A DNA stretch of 64,000 nucleotides, taken from positions 40,025 through 104,024 of the forward strand of contig JAEZKP010000097.1 of NCBI GenBank assembly GCA_023436145.1. The letters run 5' to 3'. The position numbers were made by a program, and so were the translations under genes. Under the pieces are notes generated by a model. It was not told the origin of the DNA. It searched no databases and saw nothing but the letters and a program-made list of their open reading frames with translations. Source of the stretch: Fibrobacterota bacterium (GTDB taxonomy: Bacteria; Fibrobacterota; Chitinivibrionia; Chitinivibrionales; Chitinispirillaceae). This document shows, piece after piece, positions 45,655 to 54,614 of the stretch (position 1 is its first letter; each line of letters starts with the position of its first letter).

Positions 45655-45801
45655 AATAATACCTTTCTATTTCAGATGCTTTTTAGCCAGATTGCTATTA
45701 ATAGCAAAAACAAAGCCGTAAGTAGGGCAAGTTGTTATGGCCTGATTTTTGAAACCCCGATACCTCGGAATAAAAAATTTCCATTAAAAGGAGAAAAAGA
45801 T

Positions 45802-46272
45802 ATGCCCAGAAAAGCTGAGAAACCAATTCCTCAAGGGATGAACAATGTTACTCTTTACCTTACTTTCAAGAACAATTGCAGTGAGGCCATCGAATTATAC
45901 AAGAATGCTTTTGATGCAAAAATCCCATTTGAACCCATGCGCTTCCCTGATGGCAGAATTCTCCACGCTATGATAAAAATTGGAGACACTAATATCATGA
46001 TGTCCGACTCATTTGAGAAAGAAAATCAGATAGTAGGAAATATGGCCCACATGTGGCTTTATGCCGATGATTGTGATGCTGTGTTTAATCGGGCAGTTAA
46101 AGCAGGATGCAAAGTAACTATGGAAATGGAGGACCAGTTCTGGGGAGATAGAGTGGGGCAAGTCCGGGATCCTTTTGGTTATCTCTGGTCAATCGCCAGC
46201 ACGAAATGGGAGCTCAGTCCTCAGGAAATGCAGGAAAAGCAGGAACAATGGTTAAAGTCTGCAGGTTTATAA
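45802..46272 (+). CDS. VOC-family protein (PhnB/glyoxalase-like)
   Basis: Start at ATG 45802, after AAAAGGAG. The 156-residue protein has the vicinal-oxygen-chelate fold in the PhnB-type order: NVTLYLTFKNNCSEAIELYKNAFDAKIP, then GRILHAMIKIGDTNIMMSDSF and DRVGQVRDPFGYLWSIA. Most such proteins are metal-independent and their activity is unknown. The C-terminal SPQEMQEKQEQWL is typical. It is monocistronic, ending before a hairpin. Confidence 0.9.
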   Translation: MPRKAEKPIPQGMNNVTLYLTFKNNCSEAIELYKNAFDAKIPFEPMRFPDGRILHAMIKIGDTNIMMSDSFEKENQIVGNMAHMWLYADDCDAVFNRAVKAGCKVTMEMEDQFWGDRVGQVRDPFGYLWSIASTKWELSPQEMQEKQEQWLKSAGL

Positions 46273-46276
46273 ATTG

Positions 46277-46296
46277 GGGGCTGTAATTTCAGCCCC
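46277..46296. terminator. hairpin between convergent VOC and methyltransferase genes
   Basis: GGGGCTG (46277-46283) pairs with CAGCCCC (46290-46296) around a 6-base loop. No strong T tract follows on either strand, so termination is likely but not certain. Confidence 0.55.
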
Positions 46297-46301
46297 TTAA
46301 C

Positions 46302-46868
46302 TTATTTCGGGCCGGCTTTTAATTTCTTTGGTAATATCAAAGAGGTCTTTTTTAAATATTCCCTGTAAATATCCCCGTGCTTTCTTAAAAGCCACATTTC
46401 TTCAATTCTCGCATGGATAAAAGTAATGATTGAAAAAAGTGGTAAAATTACCAGCAGAAGACCAACTGATCCGGTGAATAATCCGATTCCTGCCATCAGA
46501 AGAATATAGAAAAGATAAACCGGGTGACGCCAGATGGCATACAAACCTTTTTTGGCCAGTTTGTTATAGGGCGCAATGGCGGATATAGGTAATTTACCTG
46601 TTTGTCTGAAAAAATCTTTGACAGCCATAAAAAGCATCATCGCAGAAACAGCGGAAACCAGTACCCCAAGTAGCTTAATATGAAGAGGAAATGATCTTTT
46701 CATCCGATTTTTGTCTATGGAGTGAGATAGTTTTACAAGTAGAGATGGTAACAGCACCCAAAATGCAAAAATGTATAATCCAATTATTGCATTTCTGAAA
46801 ACCAGCTTCAACACCGTTCTCTTTACCTCATTTTTCCTATGGTGGCTTATATCAACTGAGTAGAGCAA
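46302..46868 (-). CDS. membrane methyltransferase, ICMT/phospholipid-methyltransferase-like
   Basis: A roughly 188-residue integral membrane protein with four or five helices. The C-terminal part has the isoprenylcysteine/phospholipid methyltransferase pattern: GLYAIWRHPVYLFYILLMAG, then EEMWLLRKHGDIYREYLKK, where the RHP and E-E motifs bind SAM. The start is TTG at 46868 with AAGGAA upstream; a GTG further in is possible. The substrate cannot be named. It converges on the VOC gene. Confidence 0.82.
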   Translation of the reverse strand: MLYSVDISHHRKNEVKRTVLKLVFRNAIIGLYIFAFWVLLPSLLVKLSHSIDKNRMKRSFPLHIKLLGVLVSAVSAMMLFMAVKDFFRQTGKLPISAIAPYNKLAKKGLYAIWRHPVYLFYILLMAGIGLFTGSVGLLLVILPLFSIITFIHARIEEMWLLRKHGDIYREYLKKTSLILPKKLKAGPK

Positions 46869-46990
46869 TAAACATTCCTTTTCTCAATAGTCATTCTTTG
46901 AAGGATTTTCCTTTGCTTTTTGTGGAATACTAATTGCGGCAGTTTTTGTGAATCTCTTCCACCTTAAAAATCAACCAAAAGGAGATCTCT

Positions 46991-48250
46991 ATGGGTTTTA
47001 ATCCGTTTGATGAAAAAGGAATTCCGATGGAGAAACAAATCCGCTCCTGGTCTGAGCTTTGTACCAAACCATACGATCCCCAAACAGTCCACCCCTACAC
47101 CCGCACCCGTGGGATACTGATGAACGGTATAGAGGTGGAGGCTGCACTTTTTTATCACAACTTTCACCGGCATTGTGAAGATATGGAACTGCGAAGGCAA
47201 CTCTCTGCTGTGCGTCGTCTGGAGCAACAGCAGCAGAAAATGGTAAACTGGATGATCCCAGGATCGGAATCGACTCTCGAGGTTACTATAGGCTATGAAC
47301 AGCTGGCTACAGACCTTACTGCATCCATGGCTAAAAACGAACCCGATCCTTATGTAAAACTGGCTCTGGATTTTGCTCTGATTGAAGATTTCGATCATCT
47401 GTACCGCTATGCCAATCTTCTGCTGGAAAAAGATCCAAAAAAAGCCGAAGCTATAGTAAAGGATCTAACTGAGATTATGCCGGGAAGACCCACAGTTCTG
47501 GAACATCAATACCCATTCGATACTGTGCGTAAATATGTGGACTTTAAAAGATCGGATCCGCTCACCAGAATGCATGTGCTCACTATTACCGCTGCTGAAC
47601 AGCAGACTATGAATTATTATATGAATGTGGGAAACCAGTTGACCGATATGACCGGTCGGGGTCTCTATCAGGAGATTGCCATGATAGAAGAGCAACACGT
47701 GACCCATTATAGCTCTTTAATTGATCCACGCAACTCCTGGTTTGAAATGGCTTGCTCTCATGAGTATAACGAATGTTATATGTATTACTCATGTATGATT
47801 TCAGAGCCCGATCAGCGGGTTAAAAAAATCTGGGAACAACTTTTAGAGTCGGAGATAGCACATCTGCAGATGACTCGTGACCTGATGATGAAATTTGAAA
47901 ATAAAGATGCCAGGGACATGTTTGGTAAGGAATTTCCAACTCCGACTGTACTGGAATCCAGCAAAGATTATGTGCGTCAGATTATATCCACTCAGATTCA
48001 ATATACCGGTGACAGATCCGATATATTGCCTCTCAGAAATGCTGAAAGTAAAGACCGCTATTTCCAGTATCAGAATATGGTCAACAACGGCAGTTTCATA
48101 CCAAGTCAGAATGTAATTTCCAATGCCATTCAGAAAGCCGGCCAGGATTACCGCTTAGAAACCAATGGGCCCCATCCTGTTGAAATGCTGAGAGATCGGA
48201 AAAGTTCGATTAGCCAGGAAGAGCTGATAAAAGAGATGATAAAGAAGTAA
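46991..48250 (+). CDS. ferritin-like fold protein of unknown function
   Basis: A 419-residue soluble protein. Several helices carry Glu and ExxH motifs of a diiron ferritin-like site: EVEAALFYHNFHRHCED (Glu50), LIEDFDHLYRY (Glu132, His136), IEEQHVTHY and ESEIAHLQ. This is a conserved anaerobe family with the start MGFNPFDEKGIP, larger than ferritin. It may handle iron, peroxide or O2. An AAGGAGATC ribosome site is present and a terminator follows. No partner gene is adjacent. Confidence 0.72.
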   Translation: MGFNPFDEKGIPMEKQIRSWSELCTKPYDPQTVHPYTRTRGILMNGIEVEAALFYHNFHRHCEDMELRRQLSAVRRLEQQQQKMVNWMIPGSESTLEVTIGYEQLATDLTASMAKNEPDPYVKLALDFALIEDFDHLYRYANLLLEKDPKKAEAIVKDLTEIMPGRPTVLEHQYPFDTVRKYVDFKRSDPLTRMHVLTITAAEQQTMNYYMNVGNQLTDMTGRGLYQEIAMIEEQHVTHYSSLIDPRNSWFEMACSHEYNECYMYYSCMISEPDQRVKKIWEQLLESEIAHLQMTRDLMMKFENKDARDMFGKEFPTPTVLESSKDYVRQIISTQIQYTGDRSDILPLRNAESKDRYFQYQNMVNNGSFIPSQNVISNAIQKAGQDYRLETNGPHPVEMLRDRKSSISQEELIKEMIKK

Positions 48251-48261
48251 TCCTGATATTT

Positions 48262-48290
48262 ACGAACGCATTAAATTGCGTTCGTGTTTT
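48262..48290 (+). terminator. rho-independent terminator after the ferritin-like gene
   Basis: ACGAACGCA (48262-48270) pairs perfectly with TGCGTTCGT (48277-48285) over a 6-base loop, followed by GTTTT. Confidence 0.9.
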
Positions 48291-48623
48291 GATTTCGATT
48301 TAACTATCCTTTTTACTTCCTGTTATTACCGCCTGGTAACTGAAAATGATGGAAAGAAAATTGCTCCCATATTGGCAAGGCTTAATCCTAAATGAAATAG
48401 CTGTGAAATGTCAAAAATATAACCGAAATCAAAACAAAAGGTTCTCCCTATTTCTTCGGGTTTGGTATTGATGGATTGCTTATGATAATAGTAAAAATGA
48501 AGAGAATTACAAAGGCTATCATTTAGGCTGATAATCTATAAAATGGCAGCGGAATTATTCAACAGATCTCGTTTACCATGATATAGTAAAATAACATGGA
48601 GCAAGCAATTTTTTTGAAGCATG
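48291..48623. other. intergenic region with nothing recognised
   Basis: About 330 bases between two facing terminators. No start with a ribosome site, repeat or RNA structure stands out. Confidence 0.4.
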
Positions 48624-48651
48624 AAAAACGGTTCAGATAAATTCTGAACCG
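48624..48651 (-). terminator. terminator of the PPOX gene (minus strand)
   Basis: Read on the minus strand, CGGTTCAG and CTGAACCG (8 bp) close a 7-base loop and are followed directly by TTTTTC. It lies 37 bases after the PPOX stop. Confidence 0.88.
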
Positions 48652-48687
48652 GGAACTTGTTAACTTTCTGACAAAAAGCCTACCTCA

Positions 48688-49125
48688 TCAGAAAATAACT
48701 GGCGGAGTATCCTTCTCTAAACAATTAAGACTCATGTCCCAATACTGTGCTTCTCCATGTGCAATCCTGAAGATGAATATTTTACCGTTGGGGAAAGCTT
48801 TGAAAACATCATGAAGCCAGGGGCGATCTTCGAAGAGTCTTTTTTCCAGTGATGGATCACTGATTTGTTCGATTTTTCCGGTAATCCGCACCATCTGCAT
48901 AGAACCCATACCATCGCCGGGATTAAAAAAACCCAACTCCACTTTCGGGTTATCCTGCAACTGTTGAGAAAGCCGTTTTTGTGTGCCGGTGTGGAAGTAA
49001 AATCCGCTATCATCTGCAAACCACATCGCCATTGCACGTAAATGAGGTTGGTCACCAACACTGGTGGCCAGCCAGGTGGCCGGATTCTGATTGGCAAATT
49101 CTTTGATTTCTTCTATCGTTTTCAT
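48688..49125 (-). CDS. pyridoxamine 5'-phosphate oxidase-like flavoprotein
   Basis: A 145-residue split-barrel flavoprotein. ATWLATSVGDQPHLRAM, FYFHTGTQKRLSQQLQDNPKVEL and VRITGKIEQI are the usual FMN-contact strands. Such small members reduce or bind diverse flavin, F420 or heme substrates, not necessarily pyridoxine. It lies 108 bases downstream of the AraC gene on the same strand and is a plausible target of that regulator. Confidence 0.9.
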   Translation of the reverse strand: MKTIEEIKEFANQNPATWLATSVGDQPHLRAMAMWFADDSGFYFHTGTQKRLSQQLQDNPKVELGFFNPGDGMGSMQMVRITGKIEQISDPSLEKRLFEDRPWLHDVFKAFPNGKIFIFRIAHGEAQYWDMSLNCLEKDTPPVIF

Positions 49126-49233
49126 GTATACCTCCTTGCATCTGAAAGTAAATTAACCGTTTTTAATGATAGTACCATTAAAAATAGATAGGAAGGCGAA
49201 AGTAATCTTTCGATATCAGATTAAAAATTGTTG

Positions 49234-50112
49234 TTATTCTGCTGAAAGGAAATTTTTCCGGTAGTCGGAAGGTGAAATATTATAAGCACGGATAAAACAC
49301 TGATAAAAATAGGAAGAACTGTTGAAACCACAATCAAGAGCGATTTCACTTAAAGATTTCTCGTTGGCCCGCAACATCCGTTTCGCGCAGTCCAGTCGGG
49401 TCATCATGATATACTCCATAGGTGACATCGAGGTCTCCTCTTTAAAGACATGTGAAAAACGTGATGAAGAAAGATTAGCCACATGAGCCAGATCCTCCAC
49501 CGAGATTTTCTCTCCATAATGCTCGTTTAAAAAATCAATAGCCCGGGTAACAGACATACGAAACTGAAATTTATTGTCATTTTTATGCAAACCAAACAAC
49601 TGACGGATAAGCAGATGGGTGATTTTAAGGCTGCCAGCGGCTAATAACTGACCATATCCTGGCGCAGCTTCCTCATAATCGGTCATGAATTCCTTAATCG
49701 TGTCTACTAATCTTTGATTAATCCTGCAGCTTATTCCAGAAAACAGGTCGCTAATGGATAAATTGTATTCAGCAAGCTGTTCCTGAAGAAATCGTGTCTG
49801 GATCAGTACTGCTATATACCTGGCAGCCGTTTGGGAGGGAAGTTCCTGGTGAGGATCGTTAGGAGAAAGAGTATATATGGTCGAGGGAACAGATTCGGTA
49901 ATTTTGCCATTAAACCGGATTCTGCATTTACTGTCTAAGCATAAGATAAACGACCAGGCTGGGTGGGTATGTTCAGGTGTTATGGCAAAACCGCATTGAC
50001 CTGCTACTGGCATGAAAACGCCCATATTTTCGCTTACGGCACAATCGACATATTTCAGCTGATCGGGGGTAATATTACCCACCAACCGGCGAATTTTTGA
50101 CAAGTCTTTCAT
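49234..50112 (-). CDS. AraC-family transcriptional regulator
   Basis: A 292-residue regulator with an N-terminal cupin-type effector domain (residues about 1-150). The C-terminal double helix-turn-helix contains VEDLAHVANLSSSRFSHVFK and the second helix LSEIALDCGFNSSSYFYQCF, ending ISPSDYRK. It probably controls the adjacent PPOX gene and itself. An inverted repeat AGGAGCGA/TCGCTCCT lies about 55 bases upstream. Confidence 0.92.
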   Translation of the reverse strand: MKDLSKIRRLVGNITPDQLKYVDCAVSENMGVFMPVAGQCGFAITPEHTHPAWSFILCLDSKCRIRFNGKITESVPSTIYTLSPNDPHQELPSQTAARYIAVLIQTRFLQEQLAEYNLSISDLFSGISCRINQRLVDTIKEFMTDYEEAAPGYGQLLAAGSLKITHLLIRQLFGLHKNDNKFQFRMSVTRAIDFLNEHYGEKISVEDLAHVANLSSSRFSHVFKEETSMSPMEYIMMTRLDCAKRMLRANEKSLSEIALDCGFNSSSYFYQCFIRAYNISPSDYRKNFLSAE

Positions 50113-50165
50113 GGAAGATAAAATAGATTTTTTTTGGAAGGTAGAATGAGGAATTTATTACCCGG

Positions 50166-50187
50166 AGGAGCGAGACGAGTCGCTCCT
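50166..50187. repeat. inverted repeat upstream of the AraC gene
   Basis: AGGAGCGA (50166-50173) and TCGCTCCT (50180-50187) are perfect 8-bp arms spaced by 6 bases. It could be an operator for the AraC regulator or a weak end of the pseudogene transcript. No T tract is present. Confidence 0.5.
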
Positions 50188-50220
50188 TAAGAATCGCTTA
50201 CATACTATTATGCTGAGATT

Positions 50221-50830
50221 TCAGAAAAAAAATGTCAGTCTGTCATCTGTTAATGGAATCAGCCCGAAATTTGTAATCTGTTTAGTAACAATCAATTGTA
50301 TCCAGCAATAAGTAGAATCGATGCGTGTCATCAGAGTGTCAATAACAGTTAAAGAATCACCTGCTTTAATGCTATATGATTTTCCATTCAGTTTCAAATC
50401 AAGGTATTCTGAATCATCCACTGGTTTTTCGATAGTTAAAATGCTTGAGTCTTTACTATTATAGGATGTGGCTTTATATAGGAATGGGTAAGTCAGAATC
50501 TCATGATGGAAAGTGCCTCCCCCAATATCATTGTTAACAGGCCGGTATGCATGCCCGATTCTGGAAAGGAAAACAGCCTGGCAATTGTCTGATACATTAT
50601 GGGCAAAATTATTTTTATCATTAATTCTGATGCTAGGGTCTATGTAAATATCATCTATCAGTTGTAGGTAGTCATCTCTTTTTGATTCTTCAGGAATGAT
50701 GTTGCTTTGAATGTATTGAAAGTACTCGATTAGCTGAACCTTTTTTAGTTCAGTTGAAGGAGGGGGAAATGTGTTCTGGTTGCTCAGAACAACTGCTCAT
50801 CAGAAGTGCAATAGCCAGCAGCTTCTTCAT
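50221..50830 (-). pseudogene. frameshifted copy of the lipoprotein at 51713-52318
   Basis: A start at 50830 with AAGGAG gives MKKLLAIALLMSSCSEQP, the same lipoprotein signal as the intact copy. The frame then hits TGA at 50750-50752. From just after a run of five C's (minus strand, about 50760) the other frame continues to the end: EYFQYIQSNIIPEESKR, NCQAVFLSRIG, then DLKLNGKSYSIKAGDSLTVI and QITNFGLIPLTDD. Its total length is 610 bases against 606 for the intact gene, so a single-base gain explains the break. It may be a real mutation or a sequencing slip at the C run. Confidence 0.85.
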
Positions 50831-51106
50831 GGTAAACTCCTTGGTTTTAATTGGGTTAAGCAGATTAAATATCATTATGTTACCATTGAACTTACATTTA
50901 TAAAATTTAACACGATTATTTCCAGGTTATCAATTCAGAGGCGAAAAAAATGTATTCTGATGGATTACGATAAAATAACCGGCTTTTGTATGGGAATGGA
51001 TTTACAGATTGCCTGACTGTCAGTTATTTTAAGCAGACATTAATGATATCCGGTCAGGTTGTTTTGACTATTTCGTTTTTTTAACCGAAAAAAGAAGGAT
51101 ACGACT

Positions 51107-51433
51107 ATGTTTAAAATTGCAGAAAAAGAAGGGTATAAGGAAATATTACCTGAGATCAGCCTAAAAACACTGGTTTATGGAAAAAAGATGCTCTTATCCG
51201 AATTTGTCATGAAGAAAGGCAGCCATCTGCCCGCACACAGCCATCCACACGAGCAGACCGGATATCTTGTGCAGGGGAGATTACTGCTGACCATAGGAAA
51301 AGAAATTTACAAAGTCGGTCCCGGAGACAGTTGGTGTATCGAAAGCAATATTGAACATAGTGCAGAAGTATTGGAAGATTCCAGGGCAATCGAAGTGTTC
51401 TCGCCTTTAAGAGAGGATTATCTTCCATGCTGA
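51107..51433 (+). CDS. small cupin-domain protein
   Basis: A 108-residue single cupin. Motif 1 is GSHLPAHSHPHEQTGYLVQG with the His-His-Glu metal ligands. Motif 2 is GPGDSWCIESNIEHSAEV with the second His. GAAGGA precedes the start. Such small cupins bind metals or small molecules and may be sensors or isomerases. It is divergent from the lipoprotein pseudogene and is the intact member of the duplicated pair. Confidence 0.88.
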   Translation: MFKIAEKEGYKEILPEISLKTLVYGKKMLLSEFVMKKGSHLPAHSHPHEQTGYLVQGRLLLTIGKEIYKVGPGDSWCIESNIEHSAEVLEDSRAIEVFSPLREDYLPC

Positions 51434-51573
51434 GTTGAATAATACGGTTTGTCAGCTCACAGTTGTAATTAGTTCCAGTGCAAAATGCTCCAATTCCGCT
51501 ATGCCCTGGTTGTATTATCGGGGCATCAATCCTTGAAATCTGCAAGAAGATAGATTCCCACCTTCCGAAGTAA

Positions 51574-51611
51574 CCCCGCAGTCCCAACAGGAAGCATCGG
51601 GACCGCAGGGG
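51574..51611 (+). repeat. imperfect hairpin between cupin and lipoprotein genes
   Basis: CCCCGCAGTCCC (51574-51585) pairs with GGGACCGCAGGGG (51599-51611) with one mismatch and a bulged A. No T tract follows. It may end transcripts weakly between the two genes. Confidence 0.45.
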
Positions 51612-51712
51612 AGGAGGAATCATTTTAAGTGAATACTTATGTGAATTGTCCACCAATCCGGTTATACAGTTTTAAATAGTTCATCCAGTCGATCATACGA
51701 TGAGTGAAAGTT

Positions 51713-52318
51713 TCAGAAAAAGGTCGTCAGTTTATCATCTGTTAATGGGATCTGCCCGAAATTTGTAATCTGTTTAGTAATTATCAGTTGTTCCCAGCAA
51801 TGATCAGGATCAGTGCGTGTCATTAAGGTGTCAATAACAGTTAAAGTGTTACCTGCATTTATGCGATATAATTTTCCATTCAGTTTCAAATCAAGGTATT
51901 CTGAACTTTTTACAGGATTTACGATATATAAACTGCTTGAGTCTCCATTATAGGAAGTTGCTTTGAACACGAAAGGGTAAGACTGAATCTCACGTTGAGA
52001 GTGTACTGCACATACATCATCAGGAATACAGTTGTTGTTTTTGACTTTGGAAAGGAAAACAGCCTGGCAATTATCTGATATATTACTGGAAAAATCTTTT
52101 TGTCTTTTATCTCTATTTTGGAAATATTCATCAGTAACAAGTACATCTATAACTGAAGAATAACATGTTTTTGACTCACCAGGAATAAAATTGCTTTGAA
52201 CAGATTGATAGTACCCGATCACCGGAGCATTTTCCGGGTCAAAAGGAACAGAGGAAATGATTTTTGGTTGTTCAGAACAACTAATCACTAAAAGTGCGAT
52301 AGCCAGTAGCTTTTTCAT
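51713..52318 (-). CDS. lipoprotein of unknown function
   Basis: Start at ATG 52318 with AAGGAG before it. A 201-residue lipoprotein: MKKLLAIALLVISC is a signal with the lipobox Cys at residue 14. The mature part is polar with two further Cys and ends in a conserved beta-rich segment (EYLDLKLNGKLYRI, then GNTLTVIDTLMTR, QLIITKQITNFG). I recognise no family. The neighbouring frameshifted copy shares this tail almost residue for residue. It faces the divergent cupin gene of each unit, which suggests a functional pair. Confidence 0.75.
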   Translation of the reverse strand: MKKLLAIALLVISCSEQPKIISSVPFDPENAPVIGYYQSVQSNFIPGESKTCYSSVIDVLVTDEYFQNRDKRQKDFSSNISDNCQAVFLSKVKNNNCIPDDVCAVHSQREIQSYPFVFKATSYNGDSSSLYIVNPVKSSEYLDLKLNGKLYRINAGNTLTVIDTLMTRTDPDHCWEQLIITKQITNFGQIPLTDDKLTTFF

Positions 52319-52647
52319 AGTCACTCCTTTATTAAATTGGGTCGAGCAAAATCAGATTTCACCGGCCTTACATTTAAAAATTAGAATAATTATTGTAGGT
52401 TATCAACTCAGGAGTAATAAAACTGTATTCGAATAGAATACAGAAATACCGGTTTTGATGACGATATCTGCCTGCACCAGCCATCCACTCGATGCAGAGT
52501 GGATACCTGTGCAAAGGAGAATTACTACTGGTACTGATTTCATCTCTTATTCCGTAATCCCTTAAGGATCGTCCCTGCCATCATACAAAAATATAAAGGC
52601 TGTGTTATGGATAGATTTAAAAACGCTATTCTCAAGGATGGGCTAAT
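52319..52647. other. intergenic region holding the cupin remnant
   Basis: About 330 bases. It contains the promoter shared by copy 2 of the duplication and, at 52466-52535, sequence homologous to cupin codons 39-66 (CAGCCATCCACTCG, then GGATACCTGTGCA). The reading frame is broken, so no protein is made from it. Confidence 0.7.
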
Positions 52648-53253
52648 ATGAACAAATCAATTCTTAAGAACCAGTTAATAACCAGAGTGCTTATCGTATT
52701 TATCACCATCTTATTTTCAACTGCCGGAGCCAGAACAGGTGGAGAGAATGATAATAATAATGATAATAATGGGACCGAGGCCTGGGAAAAAGAAACTATC
52801 TCTGCTATAGTGACCAATATAGACCGGAGTAATAATCAGATGACTCTCAAAGATGATGACGGAGATGTTTTTACTGTGACTTTAGATAAAAGGGTGGACC
52901 TTTCCAGAATTGATAATGGGGATAAAGTAAAAGTGGAACTTTATAGATCTTTGGCAACCGATTTTCACGAACCTACTCAACAGGAAAGGGAAAATCCATT
53001 AATAATCACAGACCAGACAATTGAATCTCCTGAAGGCACTGAACCGGCAGAAGGAAACTTAAAACAGATCCAGGCGGTAGTTCAAATCATTGATATAGAT
53101 GAGGATGATCAGGAAGTGACCGTAATGGGGCCTCAAGGTAATGAATTTGAATTATTTGTTTCAGATCCCTCTCTATTGGAAAATTTAAAAGAGGGCGATT
53201 CAATGACTGTAATCTATTCAGAATCTCTGGTAGTCTCAATTGAAAAAATGTGA
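52648..53253 (+). CDS. exported protein with two OB-like domains
   Basis: A 201-residue secreted protein. A signal peptide ends near AGARTGG, followed by an Asn/Asp-rich linker. Two similar beta modules follow: SAIVTNIDRSNNQMTLKDDD with DNGDKVKVELY, and AVVQIIDIDEDDQEVTVMG with KEGDSMTVIYSESL. This looks like a tandem OB/beta-barrel duplication of the DUF5666-like kind. Acidic loops could bind cations. Function unknown. It converges on the TBDR operon. Confidence 0.65.
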   Translation: MNKSILKNQLITRVLIVFITILFSTAGARTGGENDNNNDNNGTEAWEKETISAIVTNIDRSNNQMTLKDDDGDVFTVTLDKRVDLSRIDNGDKVKVELYRSLATDFHEPTQQERENPLIITDQTIESPEGTEPAEGNLKQIQAVVQIIDIDEDDQEVTVMGPQGNEFELFVSDPSLLENLKEGDSMTVIYSESLVVSIEKM

Positions 53254-53288
53254 TATTGTGGTAATGCTGTAATTTTTCTGATTTATAA

Positions 53289-53330
53289 AAAATCGTGGTA
53301 TCTCTCAATTAGAGGGATACACACGATTTT
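53289..53330. terminator. bidirectional terminator between the OB-like gene and the Ton operon
   Basis: A long stem of 9 bp (AAAATCGTG with CACGATTTT) plus an inner 9 bp (GTATCTCTC with GAGGGATAC, one G-T) around a 5-base loop, with one bulged A. TTTT ends it. It lies between two convergent genes. Confidence 0.85.
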
Positions 53331-53384
53331 ATAATAAAGAAAGAGGATTCCCGGGCAGCCCCTAAACCTTGTGTTTTAGAATTT

Positions 53385-54602
53385 TTAGTACTGAAAAGTG
53401 AACGAGCCTTCCATAAGTGATGATCCCACAGGATGCAGAATCTCATTATCAGTGTTATCCTGAACCTGGCACCAGACATTAATCGACCGGATAGATTTAT
53501 CAGTTGGCGGGATAATCTTTACTAATGATTGTAGATCATAATAACTGATAGGGCTGTTGATATTGTAACTTTTAGTGACACTTCCTATTCCATTCTGCGT
53601 TTTCATAAATTCATTAGGAGAGATATCCCTGGTTTCATCATCGTTTTGTTGAAAAAACCAGATAGTGGTTATTTTTTCCAGATGTGCTTTGGAACCGGAA
53701 GAATCGGAAAGGTCAAAAAGAGATTGAAAAGTATCTGGCTGGTTGTAGAAAGCCACCAGAAAGTAGGAATAACCATCTTCAACAGGAACGGTATTGGCAG
53801 GTGCTATATTGCTATCGATGCGTATGAATAAATGTTTTTTTTCTGCAGGATTGTAAGAATTCTTTTCTCCTTTTACTTTGTATATGCCAATAGAGTCGAT
53901 TCTGGGATTATGGTTGACATAAACTGAAATTTGGGGAATTTTACTGAACCTGCTGTGATACCGTACAGAATAGTTGCTTTTTATATGGAGTTGGTTTTTA
54001 ATATCCGCAATAAATCTCATCTGCACGGTGAAAAGCTGACTGAAATGCGGCAGGATCCGTGAAATTTCATTTACAGGCAATTGTAAATTAGCGGCGATAG
54101 TACTATACATCTGAGGAGACTGGGTTAGCAGATTTACCATGTCTATAAGTTGCCCCTTGTTAAAGCCGGTTAAGGACGGGGGGAGAGACTTGATAATCTC
54201 CGGAGGTAAAATTTCAATCCAGTTTTCCGGAATCTGACCACTTGTTTTGAAAAGGTCCTGTGGAACAACGAATTTGAAAGAAAAACAGGAAGTTTTCTCA
54301 GAAAAATAATCTTCCTGTGGAACAGCAGCCAAGGGCACTATATTAAATGCTGTATCGCTGCCATATTTGTCTAATACCACATTGGAGGAGAAGCTCCAGG
54401 AGATATCGGCTAAATTAATTTTTTTCCCGCTGAAAACTGCTTTTACCATAATGGTATCACCAGGTGATGCTTCAGCCGGTTCATAAATAAAGTCCAGCAA
54501 TCTTACTGCATCACTGTCGACTCTGTGAAAATTAGTGGGGAAATCAGAACAACTGATTACCAGAACCATTCCAATGATTATAAATAATGATAAATTTTTC
54601 AT
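53385..54602 (-). CDS. lipoprotein of unknown function in the Ton operon
   Basis: A 405-residue lipoprotein: signal with lipobox LVISC (Cys18). The mature protein has beta-rich domains (YEPAEASPGDTIMVKAVFSG, an Ig- or Por-like sandwich opening) and no recognised enzyme motif. It is the last gene of the exbB-exbD-exbD-tonB-receptor operon, 12 bases after the receptor stop, with AAGGAG before it. A surface partner of the receptor, as SusD is for SusC, is plausible though no SusD fold is evident. Confidence 0.7.
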   Translation of the reverse strand: MKNLSLFIIIGMVLVISCSDFPTNFHRVDSDAVRLLDFIYEPAEASPGDTIMVKAVFSGKKINLADISWSFSSNVVLDKYGSDTAFNIVPLAAVPQEDYFSEKTSCFSFKFVVPQDLFKTSGQIPENWIEILPPEIIKSLPPSLTGFNKGQLIDMVNLLTQSPQMYSTIAANLQLPVNEISRILPHFSQLFTVQMRFIADIKNQLHIKSNYSVRYHSRFSKIPQISVYVNHNPRIDSIGIYKVKGEKNSYNPAEKKHLFIRIDSNIAPANTVPVEDGYSYFLVAFYNQPDTFQSLFDLSDSSGSKAHLEKITTIWFFQQNDDETRDISPNEFMKTQNGIGSVTKSYNINSPISYYDLQSLVKIIPPTDKSIRSINVWCQVQDNTDNEILHPVGSSLMEGSFTFQY

Positions 54603-54614
54603 TTTAATTTCTCC

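Larger units (their letters stand above)
50221..52535. repeat. tandem duplication of lipoprotein plus cupin unit, second cupin decayed
   Basis: Copy 1 is lipoprotein pseudogene (50221-50830), intergenic, cupin (51107-51433). Copy 2 is intact lipoprotein (51713-52318), intergenic, and a cupin remnant (52466-52535). Offsets are about 1488 for the lipoprotein, 1473 for the upstream GGTTATCAA block and 1240 for the cupin part, so about 230 bases are deleted in copy 2. Confidence 0.85.

Noticed and set aside
45403..45801. N-terminal extension of the VOC protein into the TolC gene
   Set aside because: The extension overlaps the TolC start antisense, and a strong ribosome site marks ATG 45802 as the real start.
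50221..50421. A separate 66-residue protein at the pseudogene's 3' end
   Set aside because: It is only the intact tail of the frameshifted lipoprotein copy; the upstream part continues in the same frame to near the start.
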